Positions 1 through 7,779 of a DNA stretch of 30,064 bases are shown here, one piece after another (position 1 is the first letter of the stretch; every line of letters starts with the position of its first letter). Source of the DNA: Spirochaetaceae bacterium. Its GTDB lineage: Bacteria; Spirochaetota; Spirochaetia; SZUA-6; Fen-1364. Below the pieces are notes generated by a model that made no database searches, was not told where the DNA came from, and saw only the letters and a program-made list of their open reading frames with translations. The translations under genes were made by a program, and so were the position numbers. The DNA is taken from positions 1-30,064 of the forward strand of contig PLNO01000108.1 of assembly GCA_003141795.1 (NCBI GenBank), given 5' to 3'.

Positions 1-443
1 CAGTCCTTCGCCAGGAAGTCGAGCCCGACGGCGCTGAAGAAGGCGTTCAACGGGCCGACCTTGTTCAGTACCTCGGTGAGCACCCGGGCAACGACGACGT
101 CGGGCAGGATCACGGGGATGAAGAACAGGAACGTGTAGAGCTTGTACCCCGGGATATGGGAGAAGATCGCCTGGGCGAAAGCGAGTGAGATGACGGCCAC
201 CACGGGGACGACGCCGACGATGATGATGACGTTGTTGAGCATCGTGGAGTAGAAGTGGGGGTCATGCAGCAGGTCCAGGTAGTTCTTGAGCTGATTGAGC
301 CCCTGGGGCCTGAGATAGCTCCAGCCCTCGAGGCTGAAGAGGAACATGCGGACGATCGGGTTGAGGAAGATGAACCCGATGAGCACGAGGGCGGGGAGAA
401 CGAACAGGTATCCGCGTGGCGAAAAACCGAGCTTGGAGCGCGT
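1..443 (-). CDS. MalF/UgpA-type ABC sugar permease, N-terminal part (cut by window edge)
   Basis: This is an inner-membrane permease subunit of a CUT1-family carbohydrate ABC transporter, partner of the binding protein encoded just upstream. The visible N-terminus reads RSKLGFSPRGYLFVLPALVL, a first membrane segment typical of MalF-like permeases. It is followed by the NPIVRMFLFSLEGW region, a second segment (NNVIIIVGVVPVVAVISLAFAQA) and a third (YTFLFFIPVILPDVVVARV). The EAA loop and C-terminus lie outside the window. The frame has no ATG, GTG or TTG after the binding-protein stop. A good AAGGAG (about 456-451) lies 7 nt before an ACG at 443-441, which I take as the provisional start; CTG at 449 is the alternative but sits only 1 nt from the ribosome site. 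Family confidence is high, start confidence is low. Confidence 0.85.
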
Positions 444-461
444 GGCCAGTCTCCTTTTTTC

Positions 462-495
462 GGAAACGGCAGGGACCGTAGCCCCCGCCGTTTCC
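462..495 (-). other. Intercistronic stem-loop between sugar-binding protein and permease
   Basis: Perfect 9-bp arms at 462-470 (GGAAACGGC) and 487-495 (GCCGTTTCC) are separated by 16 nt, which can pair further through a GGG/CCC core. The structure begins 8 nt after the binding-protein stop on the minus strand and ends just before the permease ribosome site. No U-run follows on that strand, so it is more likely an mRNA-stabilising or partial-attenuation hairpin, as known between malE and malF, than a full terminator. Confidence 0.6.
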
Positions 496-503
496 CTTGA
501 CTG

Positions 504-1781
504 CTATTTCAGCACCGCTTCGATTTCAGCGGCGAACTGCTCGGGCGTGATCTGCCCGAGGATCATGGAATTACAGAACTTCTCCACCACGGAGCTGTAC
601 TCGCGGGTCCAGAACGCGTGGCCTTCGGGGTAGGTCGGCAGCGTCTGGTGGACGGCCGCGAACCTCTTCAGCTCGGCGCCCGGGATGTCGAAGTCGGAGA
701 GCTTCATCCTCTTGTCAACGGGGAAGAGCCCCGCCGCGACGAACTGCGTCACTATGTCCTTGTTGAACACGAGCTGCTTCAGGTACGCAGCGGCCTCCTT
801 GGGGTGCTTCGTCCACTTCGTGATGCCGATGGCGTCGCCGAATATGGGGTTGGCCATGGCGAGCTTGCCGTGCCCGCCCATGCTCGGCCACTCCATGATT
901 CCCACGGTGTCCTCGCCGAGGGCCTTCACGTAGATGGAGTACAATGCCGGGAACAACGGGATGATGGCGCACTTCTTCGCCGTGAACTGACCCCAGAGAT
1001 CGTTGATGGAGATCGTATTCCCGCCTTCGAGGTAGTAGCCGGCGTCGTAGAAGCCCTTCCAGTTCTTGGCAAAATCCGCGAACACGTCGTTATAGATCGG
1101 CTTCTTGGTGTAGTACGGGATGACGTCGGAGATCTTGTCGACGTACGAGGGGAAGGAGAAGCTGTGCCACCAGTCGGCGAAGATACCCTCCTTGTTGGCG
1201 TACCCGAACGGCGTGATGCCGGCGGCCTTCAGCTGCTTGCAGACGGAGAGAAACTCGTCGTAGGTCCACTTGGGCGGGAACTTCTTCCAGTCGATTCCTG
1301 CCTGCTCCATCATCTTCTTGTTGTAGGCGATCGCGATGTAGTTATTGCCGTAGGCGGTGCCGTAGACGTCGCCCGATGCGGGATCGGTGCAGCTGTCCAG
1401 AAGGAGGAGGTTGGAGAGCTCTTCCTTGGTGAAGAGGTTGTCCTTGTTCAGCGGGTAATGCAGTCCCTGGCGCCCGCCGGTGACGATGTCCGCCATTCCC
1501 GTCCAGTTGAAGACGATGTCCGGGCCGGACTGTGACATGGCCGACGCGGTGAGGAGCTCGCGGAACCCGGCGTCACCCTTGTTCACGATGGTCACGTTGA
1601 TGTTGTTCGAAGCCTTCAAGTTGGCCGCGGCCGCCTCGAAGACCTTGTTCAGCGCACTGTCCTTCTCGTAGACGGTCCAGTACTCGAGCGTCACGGGCGC
1701 GGTGTCCTTCTGGCCTGCCGCAAAGGCCATGAACGATGCCGCGCACAGCATCACCAGGGCGATACTGACGATTTTTCTCAT
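504..1781 (-). CDS. Family 1 extracellular sugar-binding protein (CUT1 ABC transporter)
   Basis: This is the periplasmic solute-binding subunit (MalE/UgpB type, 425 aa) that delivers a sugar or oligosaccharide to the MalF-type permease encoded next. Residues 1-22 form a signal peptide (MRKIVSIALVMLCAASFMAFA) followed by AGQKD; there is no good lipobox cysteine, so signal peptidase I cleavage is likely. The mature chain starts with PVTLEYWTVYEKDSALNKVF, the usual first strand of family 1 binding proteins, and has the ...AAAYLKQLVFNKDIV... region near the C-terminus. AAAGGAG lies just before the ATG. It starts 21 nt after the GH38 stop, so the two are co-transcribed, and that neighbour suggests a mannose-containing ligand. 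The ligand itself cannot be read from sequence. Confidence 0.93.
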   Translation of the reverse strand: MRKIVSIALVMLCAASFMAFAAGQKDTAPVTLEYWTVYEKDSALNKVFEAAAANLKASNNINVTIVNKGDAGFRELLTASAMSQSGPDIVFNWTGMADIVTGGRQGLHYPLNKDNLFTKEELSNLLLLDSCTDPASGDVYGTAYGNNYIAIAYNKKMMEQAGIDWKKFPPKWTYDEFLSVCKQLKAAGITPFGYANKEGIFADWWHSFSFPSYVDKISDVIPYYTKKPIYNDVFADFAKNWKGFYDAGYYLEGGNTISINDLWGQFTAKKCAIIPLFPALYSIYVKALGEDTVGIMEWPSMGGHGKLAMANPIFGDAIGITKWTKHPKEAAAYLKQLVFNKDIVTQFVAAGLFPVDKRMKLSDFDIPGAELKRFAAVHQTLPTYPEGHAFWTREYSSVVEKFCNSMILGQITPEQFAAEIEAVLK

Positions 1782-1802
1782 ACCAGTTCTCTCCTTTCCG
1801 AG

Positions 1803-4532
1803 CTATGGGCTACCGGGACCGTCAGGCGACGCAACGCGTCCCTTGCGATGGTTCCCGGAGAGATCCACCTCCAGCGTGACGATCTTCCAGGGCGGGAACT
1901 CCACGGTGAAGACGCCGTTCCGCCCCGCTGCGGTGTCAATGCGCCTCTCCGCGAGATCCGTCCGGCGGACCGCGATGACCGGAACAGCGAACGCAAGGGA
2001 CGCGGCCACCGTCTTCTCCGATGCGTTCCAGAGCCTCAGGATGCAGCCGTCGCCCTTTTCCGCCTTCTTGAGCGCGCTCAACACGATTTCCCTGCGGTCG
2101 ACGCTCACGAACCCGCGATCTCCGCCCTTCGCCGAGCGCCCCGTTCCCAGGTCGAGGAGGAGGGGCGGGAACGCGAATTGGTGAGCCAGCTCCATGACGC
2201 CTGCGTCCTGCCACGACCCGGAATGGGGGATGAGCGAGTACTCGAACACGTGCGCACCCGCGCACTGTGCGCCGGGGGTCGGCAGCGTCCACCCGCCGTT
2301 GCCCTTGCGGGCGCGGAGGTCGGGGCGCGACAGCCACCCGACGCAGCGCAGGAGCGTCAGCGCGATCACAGCGTTTCCCTCATCGTCGAGGACGACCTCC
2401 TGCTCGGGCAGGCCGCGGTTGGCGATGGCCAGCCCGCGTTTTCCCGCGGAAACGCTGACGAAGCTCTTCTGCGGGTTCGTCGATGGAGGCTCGACCCAAT
2501 CGGCGAATGCGGAGGAATCCCTCGGGGTGACGGGCCGGTCGTCGACGGAGAAGATGCCCTCGGCGCTCGCGAATCCCGCCGGCATTCCCAGGGGGAAGAG
2601 GACGCGCAGCCTGTGGTCCTCAGCCGTATTGCTCAAGCTCGTCCTGACGTCGATCCGGGGGATCCCGCGGCACAGGGAAATGCGGGACTCGATCGGGATG
2701 TCGACGGTCAGATCTGACCTGCCCGACCGGTCCGGCATGAGGCGAGCCGGTGCCCGGAGGGTTCCGCGCACGACCATGGTTTGCAGCGACCCGCCGTCCT
2801 CCACCATGACGGTCGCGCTGGACGGATCGAGCCGCACCTTTCCATCGCGCGCTGGCGCTGAGTACGTATACTCGTCACCCGCGTCGCCTCCATCCTCGAA
2901 AACGTGCAGGCCCTCGTAGGTGAAGCCGCTCCGCTTGTCCAGGACGCACAGGGAAGCGGCAGCCTCCTCCCAGGTCACGAGGAAGAGCTCGTTTTCAACG
3001 ACCTTCCTCTTCGACACCGCGGGCTTCGCCTCATAGGTGAGGCGGAAATCGTGGACAGCAATGCCGACAGCGGGGAGCTCTCGCGCGGGGAACGAGAACT
3101 CCACCCGTCTTCCCCGGTACATCTCCGGCTGGGTCTGGAGGCTCAGGTGCATCGTATCCGCGATGCGCAGCGCGTTGATCGTCCCTTGTATCTCGTTGCC
3201 CGCCGCGTCACGCACGACGATGCCCGTCGGAATGCGGGGGTCAGTTGCGGGTGAGAACTCCTCCAGGACACCGGTTTCGAAGTTGACCTTGCGAAGGAGC
3301 CGCTCCCCGCAGACGACGCTCCCCCGCACCACGTCCTGGCGGGGATGGAGGAGGGGGTTGAGGACGGCGAAGCTCCCGTCCCACGGTGCATCCGACGTGT
3401 CCAGGCTTGAGCTCACGGCCGTGGCTGCGCTCGCCACTATCGAGCCCCCGAGGTCATCGAGGTACTCGTAGCGCTGCATCATTTCGGCGTGGACGGCGTC
3501 GATTCCGCACCCGCATATCGAATCGTGCGGGAGGTTGGAGAGGAGAAGCCGCCAGGCATGACGCAGCTCCGCCTGAGGGTAGGACCCCCCGTACAGCGCC
3601 CACGCGAGGGTCGACAGCGGCTCGGCATACTTCTCCAGCAGGAGCTCCGCCCGGTAGTTCGCCTGCTTCAGGTACATTCGTGTGGAGATCGTCCCGCCGA
3701 GGAGGTACGCGCGACAGCCGGAGCGTAATTCACCGTGGACCTTCTGCAGGGGGAGATCCTGTGCCCGGACCGCGCGAAGGTAGTCCGACAGGCTGCCGTG
3801 GTGCATCTCATAGCGCGGCAGCTTCTCCTGTGCGTAGCGGAGGTTGGACGGAAAGCTGATCTGCGGAGCCACGTGATCCACGCCGTTCATCAGCAGGAGC
3901 ACCTTGCCGTCGGTGAGAGGCTCGAGCAGACCGATCTTCAGCTCCAGCCTTTTGACGAACGCCTCGGGCTCCTCGGGCATGCAGGCCGCCACTCCGTAGC
4001 TGAACGGCAGGTTCACGCCGAGGATCTCCGTCCCGTCCTTCCCCGTCCAGGAGAGCTCGGTGCGGGTGATATCCGGCCCCAGGCCTCTCCAGAATACGAT
4101 CTCCTTCATGCCGAGACCGGCGAGGATCTGCGGCAGCTGCGAGGGGTGGCCGAAGGAGTCCGGAAGGTAGCCGATGCTCATCGATCCGCCGAGCTCTTCA
4201 CACTGCCGCTGCCCCTCGAGGTAGTTGCGGATGTGCGATTCCCCCGAGATGAGGATCTCGTCGGGCAGGACGTTCCACGGGCCGATCGAAATGCGACCCT
4301 GCGCTATGAGCGAGCTGAGGAGCCCTCTCCTGTCGGGTCTCATTTCCAGGTAGTCTTGAATCGCGATGGTCTGGCCGTCGAGCATGAACGTGTAATCGTC
4401 ACGCTGCTCGAGAATGGTGAAGAGCTCCTCCATGAGCTGGACGAGCAAGTACCGGCTCTTCTCCCGTGTCATGTACCATTCGCGATCCCAGTGTGTGTGA
4501 GAGACGACAAATACCTGCACGCGATCCCTCAT
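1803..4532 (-). CDS. GH38 alpha-mannosidase, cytoplasmic
   Basis: This is a glycoside hydrolase family 38 alpha-mannosidase (909 aa), a retaining zinc enzyme that releases alpha-linked mannose. The N-terminal zinc motif HTHWDREW covers about residues 12-19 with His12, His14 and Asp16. The likely nucleophile is Asp125 in LPDSFGHP. The MNGVDH motif is near 215-220. The mid-domain motif NLPHDSICGCGIDAVHAEMM, very typical of bacterial GH38, follows, and then the large C-terminal beta domains. There is no signal peptide, so it should act on imported or phosphorylated glycosides in the cytoplasm, as MngB does on 2-O-mannosyl-glycerate phosphate. It heads a unit with the binding protein and permease and follows a URO-D-like gene after 85 nt that carry a regulatory element. 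The substrate could be a mannosyl-oligosaccharide or mannosylglycerate. Confidence 0.93.
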   Translation of the reverse strand: MRDRVQVFVVSHTHWDREWYMTREKSRYLLVQLMEELFTILEQRDDYTFMLDGQTIAIQDYLEMRPDRRGLLSSLIAQGRISIGPWNVLPDEILISGESHIRNYLEGQRQCEELGGSMSIGYLPDSFGHPSQLPQILAGLGMKEIVFWRGLGPDITRTELSWTGKDGTEILGVNLPFSYGVAACMPEEPEAFVKRLELKIGLLEPLTDGKVLLLMNGVDHVAPQISFPSNLRYAQEKLPRYEMHHGSLSDYLRAVRAQDLPLQKVHGELRSGCRAYLLGGTISTRMYLKQANYRAELLLEKYAEPLSTLAWALYGGSYPQAELRHAWRLLLSNLPHDSICGCGIDAVHAEMMQRYEYLDDLGGSIVASAATAVSSSLDTSDAPWDGSFAVLNPLLHPRQDVVRGSVVCGERLLRKVNFETGVLEEFSPATDPRIPTGIVVRDAAGNEIQGTINALRIADTMHLSLQTQPEMYRGRRVEFSFPARELPAVGIAVHDFRLTYEAKPAVSKRKVVENELFLVTWEEAAASLCVLDKRSGFTYEGLHVFEDGGDAGDEYTYSAPARDGKVRLDPSSATVMVEDGGSLQTMVVRGTLRAPARLMPDRSGRSDLTVDIPIESRISLCRGIPRIDVRTSLSNTAEDHRLRVLFPLGMPAGFASAEGIFSVDDRPVTPRDSSAFADWVEPPSTNPQKSFVSVSAGKRGLAIANRGLPEQEVVLDDEGNAVIALTLLRCVGWLSRPDLRARKGNGGWTLPTPGAQCAGAHVFEYSLIPHSGSWQDAGVMELAHQFAFPPLLLDLGTGRSAKGGDRGFVSVDRREIVLSALKKAEKGDGCILRLWNASEKTVAASLAFAVPVIAVRRTDLAERRIDTAAGRNGVFTVEFPPWKIVTLEVDLSGNHRKGRVASPDGPGSP

Positions 4533-4539
4533 TTCTATT

Positions 4540-4571
4540 TATGCAATCGTGTGTCAATAGATAGTGACACA
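4540..4571. promoter_or_regulatory. Putative operator, copy A, upstream of GH38
   Basis: The 19-mer TATGCAATCGTGTGTCAAT at 4540-4558 is identical to the sequence at 5788-5806. It overlaps a perfect 7-bp inverted repeat, TGTGTCA (4550-4556) and TGACACA (4565-4571), with an 8-nt spacer. It lies directly before the GH38 start codon, in the only sizeable gap of this minus-strand unit. I infer a repressor or activator site controlling the mannosidase and transporter genes. Confidence 0.65.
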
Positions 4572-4617
4572 TTAGTGATCAATCCGCAAGAAAAATCTTC
4601 GATTCCACGGTACCTGC

Positions 4618-5769
4618 TCACTCATAACGGCCGTAGAGCTCAGCCGCCTCCATCATTGCGTTGATGTGCTCAGGTGGGGTTCCCGGGGGAATGTTCGCAC
4701 CGTCTTGGACGATATACCCCTTGAACGGGGCGAGCTTTTCGATGCAGGCACGGGTAGCTTCCTTGATATTCTGCGGCGGGCCCTGCAACACGAGCATGGG
4801 ATTCACGTTTCCCAGGAGCACGACCCTGCCCCCCATGACGTCGGCGACTTTTCCGAGGTCCACCTGGTAACCGAAGCCCTGGAACTCGTCGATGGCGAGA
4901 TCATCCCTGAAGATCTCAAGCAGGTGATCCGTCCTGCCGCACATATGCAGCGACGCGCGGCCGTCGAAGTGGAACCTCAGCCTCTTCTCCTGCGGCAGGA
5001 CGAGCTCCCTGTAGCTTTCCGCGGAGAGACCGACGGCCAGATCATCGGTCCAGGAGAGGTCCCGGTCCGAAATACCCTCTTCTTTAAAGCAGAAATCGAG
5101 GTATTCGATCAGCTTGTCCGTAACGATCCTCAGGAGCTCTGCCACGAAATCCGGCTTCTCGTGAACGGCCAGGAAGAGCTCGGTCTGCCCCATGAGATCG
5201 CCGGCCACGCCGAAGGGACCATCCGAGGTATGGGTGAGCGCGGGAGTGCGTCCGGGATAGAAGACGGGACCGTCGAGGAATCGCACAGGGTACAGTTCCG
5301 CAACCTCGATCATCGCCCGCCGATACTCCAGCTGCCGCTCGTTCAACGTGCCGTGGACGAAGTCCATCCCCTCGAGCCGACGCAGGTCCTCCTCCGTACG
5401 CACCCAGCCTTCACCCACCCACGGGATATCGTCATCGGGGAAGCGCACGGCGCAGCCGAGGCTGCCCGCCTCGAATGCGTTCTCGAAATCGGTCCACGCG
5501 CCCGTCCACGCGCCGGTGATGCTGTACGCGTCGGTGCGGATGTTCTCCAAGAGCCACTTCTGCCCGAGTATTTGCGCGCGCAACATGGTCTCGGGGTCTG
5601 CAAAATACGCGCCAAACGGGACGCCGATGCAAGGGAGGAGGTAGCGGTAGCCGATAGCGGGAAGAACGGGGACCCGATCAGGCGTTTCGAACCTCTTGGC
5701 AGCCAATACGCGCGCCTTTCGGGCCAGAACCTCGTCATAAGGGACACAAATTTCGATGATGCCGGGCAT
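4618..5769 (-). CDS. URO-D/corrinoid-methyltransferase-fold protein, copy 1 (HxC kept)
   Basis: This 383-aa member of the uroporphyrinogen-decarboxylase-like superfamily also resembles the MtaA/CmuA corrinoid methyltransferases. The N-terminal PDRVPVLPAIGYRYLLP and the FxGxGYQVDLGKVADVMGGRVVLLGNV region are typical. It has the HxC zinc motif of the methyltransferase branch (His275, Cys277 in LHMCGR), but the place of the third ligand near the C-terminus carries Asp356 (VQDGANIPPGTP) instead of Cys. Genuine HemE is unlikely because no heme genes are near and the context is sugar use. I chose the start at 5769, preceded by GGGAGG, rather than the ATG at 5805, which lies inside the shared regulatory repeat. 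It is divergent from a paralogue. The biochemical role of sugar-locus URO-D proteins is unknown to me. Confidence 0.85.
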   Translation of the reverse strand: MPGIIEICVPYDEVLARKARVLAAKRFETPDRVPVLPAIGYRYLLPCIGVPFGAYFADPETMLRAQILGQKWLLENIRTDAYSITGAWTGAWTDFENAFEAGSLGCAVRFPDDDIPWVGEGWVRTEEDLRRLEGMDFVHGTLNERQLEYRRAMIEVAELYPVRFLDGPVFYPGRTPALTHTSDGPFGVAGDLMGQTELFLAVHEKPDFVAELLRIVTDKLIEYLDFCFKEEGISDRDLSWTDDLAVGLSAESYRELVLPQEKRLRFHFDGRASLHMCGRTDHLLEIFRDDLAIDEFQGFGYQVDLGKVADVMGGRVVLLGNVNPMLVLQGPPQNIKEATRACIEKLAPFKGYIVQDGANIPPGTPPEHINAMMEAAELYGRYE

Positions 5770-5783
5770 ATGCCTCCCAACAC

Positions 5784-5812
5784 TTGCTATGCAATCGTGT
5801 GTCAATTATAAT
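5784..5812 (+). promoter_or_regulatory. Sigma70-like promoter for the second URO-D gene
   Basis: TTGCTA at 5784-5789 and a perfect TATAAT at 5807-5812 are separated by exactly 17 nt on the plus strand. Transcription would begin near 5819, leaving a leader of about 50 nt before the ribosome site GGGGAGG. The spacer is occupied by the 19-bp repeat element. The ATTATAAT box is self-complementary, so it could also serve as the -10 of the divergent gene, though I see no good -35 at normal spacing there. Confidence 0.6.
5788..5806. promoter_or_regulatory. Putative operator, copy B, between divergent URO-D genes
   Basis: The sequence TATGCAATCGTGTGTCAAT is identical over 19 bp to copy A at 4540-4558. 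It fits exactly between the -35 and -10 boxes of the plus-strand promoter, a position where a bound repressor would block polymerase. A weaker partner half-site TGCCACA follows at 5812-5818, with a 7-nt spacer compared with 8 nt in copy A. No regulator gene for it is recognisable in the window. Confidence 0.65.
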
Positions 5813-5867
5813 GCCACAGACAGGGCAGGATTTCAAGACCCGTACAACAGGCGTTGGGGAGGCCTCC

Positions 5868-6926
5868 ATGACGAAGAGGGAAAGGGTCAGTATGACGCTG
5901 GCTCATCGGGAGCCGGATCGTGTTCCCATGGGAGAGATCAGCATCGAGGCCGGCTTCGCGAACAGGCTCCTGGGCACGTCGTTTCCGGGTGATTACCAGC
6001 ATTACGAGCGCGACCGAAAGGTCCGTGAGCGACTCCAAATGGACTACGTGAACATGGGCGACTGGCCAGTCAGCGATCTCGGCCTCGACGAGCGGGGGTA
6101 TCGCATCTTCCGGTCCGCGTACGGCGATGAGTACGCGATGGCCGGACACTCACGCCATATCGTCAAACCTCTCATCCCATCGATGGATGAGGCTCGTGGC
6201 TACCGCATCCCGGATCCAGGCCAGGTCACGGGAGAGCTGGTCCGTGCTTTCGCGGCGGACGGGGACATGTTCGTCTTCGGCCAGATCGGGGGCCCCGTCA
6301 CGATCCTCGACGAGTCGCTGGGCATGGAGGAGTACATGATCGCCGCGCTGGAAAGCACGGACGAGATCCAGTGCCTCAGCGAAAAAGTCATGCTGTTCGA
6401 GGCGGAAAAGGCGAAGGTGCTGCTCGACGCCGGGGCTGATGCGATTCTCGTCGGCGACGACATCGCATTCAACGCGGGCCCCTTCCTCCCCCCCCGGGTC
6501 ATGCGGCAGGTAGCATACCCTCTCTACAGGTGGCTCATCGGCGAGATCAAGCGCCACAGGGACGTACGGGTGCTCCTCCACTCCGACGGCAGGCTCACGC
6601 CGATCATGGACGAGATCGTCGCCTGCGGCTTCGAGGGCCTGCATTCGCTGCAGCCCTCCGCGGGAATGGATATTGCCGAGATCAAGCGCCGCTACGGGGA
6701 CTCACTCGCCCTGATCGGCAATATCGATCTGGACTACGTCATGACCCTGGCCTCGCCAGCGGAGGTCGAGAGGATCGTGAAGACCACGATCGACGCCGCG
6801 GCCCCCGGGGGTGGATACATCCTCAGCACTTGCAATGCCCTCATCGATTCCGTGCCGCCAGCGAATGCGCTGGCCATGTATGAAACCGGACGTCGCTACG
6901 GCGTGTACGGCGGCACCGCGGGGTGA
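5868..6926 (+). CDS. URO-D/corrinoid-methyltransferase-fold protein, copy 2 (HxD variant)
   Basis: This second URO-D superfamily protein (352 aa) diverges from copy 1. It shows MTLAHREPDRVPMGEISIEAG at the N-terminus, a DAGADAILVGDDIAF strand, LLHSDGRLTPIMDEIVACGFEGLHSLQP, and GNIDLDYV followed by GGGYILSTCNALIDSVPP. The metal-type motif is His238-Ser-Asp240 rather than His-x-Cys, while a Cys is present at 322 where the third zinc ligand of methyltransferases would fall. This is the mirror image of copy 1. The start at 5868 follows GGGGAGG by 5 nt; upstream in-frame ATGs have no ribosome site. It is probably co-regulated with the mannosidase and transporter genes. The reaction is unknown. Confidence 0.85.
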   Translation: MTKRERVSMTLAHREPDRVPMGEISIEAGFANRLLGTSFPGDYQHYERDRKVRERLQMDYVNMGDWPVSDLGLDERGYRIFRSAYGDEYAMAGHSRHIVKPLIPSMDEARGYRIPDPGQVTGELVRAFAADGDMFVFGQIGGPVTILDESLGMEEYMIAALESTDEIQCLSEKVMLFEAEKAKVLLDAGADAILVGDDIAFNAGPFLPPRVMRQVAYPLYRWLIGEIKRHRDVRVLLHSDGRLTPIMDEIVACGFEGLHSLQPSAGMDIAEIKRRYGDSLALIGNIDLDYVMTLASPAEVERIVKTTIDAAAPGGGYILSTCNALIDSVPPANALAMYETGRRYGVYGGTAG

Positions 6927-6932
6927 AAGCGC

Positions 6933-6953
6933 GGCGAGACTTCCCCTCTCGCC
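6933..6953 (+). terminator. Hairpin after the second URO-D gene
   Basis: GGCGAGA (6933-6939) and TCTCGCC (6947-6953) form a perfect 7-bp G+C-rich stem with a 7-nt loop, starting 6 nt after the stop codon. There is no following T-run, so it would be a weak or factor-assisted terminator. It separates the sugar regulon from the TetR gene. Confidence 0.4.
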
Positions 6954-6999
6954 AAGGGCCTTGACGGCACCCTGCCGAAGATGTAGCTTTAAACACGAG

Positions 7000-7033
7000 T
7001 AGTACGATTTATGTCTATTTCGTACTAATCGTA
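7000..7033. promoter_or_regulatory. Inverted-repeat operator upstream of tetR-family gene
   Basis: TAGTACGA (7000-7007) and TCGTACTA (7020-7027) form a perfect 8-bp inverted repeat with a 12-nt spacer. An overlapping second pair, TACGATT (7003-7009) and AATCGTA (7027-7033), is also exact. The element ends 6 nt before the regulator start codon, the classic position for TetR autoregulation. It is markedly A+T-richer than its surroundings. Confidence 0.7.
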
Positions 7034-7039
7034 TCCATC

Positions 7040-7660
7040 ATGACCTCTGGAGGTGCCTTCCTGTCAGCAGCAGCGCGCAGTGCCCCCGGGGCCCAGGGCA
7101 GGATCGTGGAGTTCGCCCGGGACCTGTTCTTCCGCTATGGTTTCACGCGCGTCACCATCGACGAGATTGCGGCCCAGCTGCACATCTCCAAGACGACCTT
7201 CTACCGCTTCTTCAAGTCGAAGGAGGATTTGCTGGCGGAAGTGATGCGGGAGTACTACCGCAGGATACAGGATGGGATCTCCGACATCATGGCGCACGGC
7301 AGCGGTGGGTATATCGAAGAATTGAAGGCTGTCATGCTCTTCATCGGTGACATGTTGAAACCGGTTGATGTAAGGGCACGGCAGGACATCCGTGCCAGCG
7401 CGCCCGGCATCTGGCAGACCCTTCGAGGGCTCCAGCACGACATGGTCCATTCGGTGCTGGAAAAAATTCTCCAGAAGGGGATGAAGAACAAACTCGTCCG
7501 TGCGGACATTGACGCTCGGAAAGTCGCAGACATTCTGGTCGTGACCTTCGAGAATGCCCTGGACAGCGATTCACTGCGCGGTCTGTCTCTCACCATGGAA
7601 GATGCAATCCGTACGTTGACCGATGTTTTTCTCGGCGGGCTCCTCGTCAAGCAGAAGTAG
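7040..7660 (+). CDS. TetR-family transcriptional regulator
   Basis: This 206-aa protein has an N-terminal TetR helix-turn-helix: GRIVEFARDLFFRYGFTRVTIDEIAAQLHISKT up to FYRFFKSKEDLL, about residues 20-65. The C-terminal two-thirds is a helical ligand-binding domain with no recognisable subfamily signature. TetR proteins usually repress a neighbouring operon and release DNA on binding a small lipophilic ligand. The inverted repeat directly upstream and the lipid-type genes downstream fit control of the patatin/radical SAM run. The ATG at 7040 has no clear ribosome site; a GGAGG inside the first codons lies 7 nt before an in-frame CTG at 7061, so a shorter product is possible. Confidence 0.9.
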   Translation: MTSGGAFLSAAARSAPGAQGRIVEFARDLFFRYGFTRVTIDEIAAQLHISKTTFYRFFKSKEDLLAEVMREYYRRIQDGISDIMAHGSGGYIEELKAVMLFIGDMLKPVDVRARQDIRASAPGIWQTLRGLQHDMVHSVLEKILQKGMKNKLVRADIDARKVADILVVTFENALDSDSLRGLSLTMEDAIRTLTDVFLGGLLVKQK

Positions 7661-7779
7661 GCGTGATCCAGGACCGGCGATAAGCCCCCATGCGTCATAA
7701 AGCGTCAGTCCCCGGTGATATCCAGCCATTCGTCCGCAGATTTCGCGGAGGATGCGGGGAGGACACAGGGCTGGATCGA

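Noticed and set aside
618..1535. 305-codon plus-strand frame across the sugar-binding protein gene
   Set aside because: It is a complement of a confidently identified gene, with no ribosome site and low-complexity Val/Glu/Arg composition.
4550..4558. TTGACA on the minus strand inside the shared element read as a -35 box
   Set aside because: No acceptable -10 box lies 16-18 nt downstream at either copy, and the translation start would be too close; an operator reading fits better.
5770..5805. Earlier ATG at 5805 for the first URO-D gene
   Set aside because: The added residues would be encoded by the repeated regulatory element, which is also found in non-coding sequence at 4540-4558.
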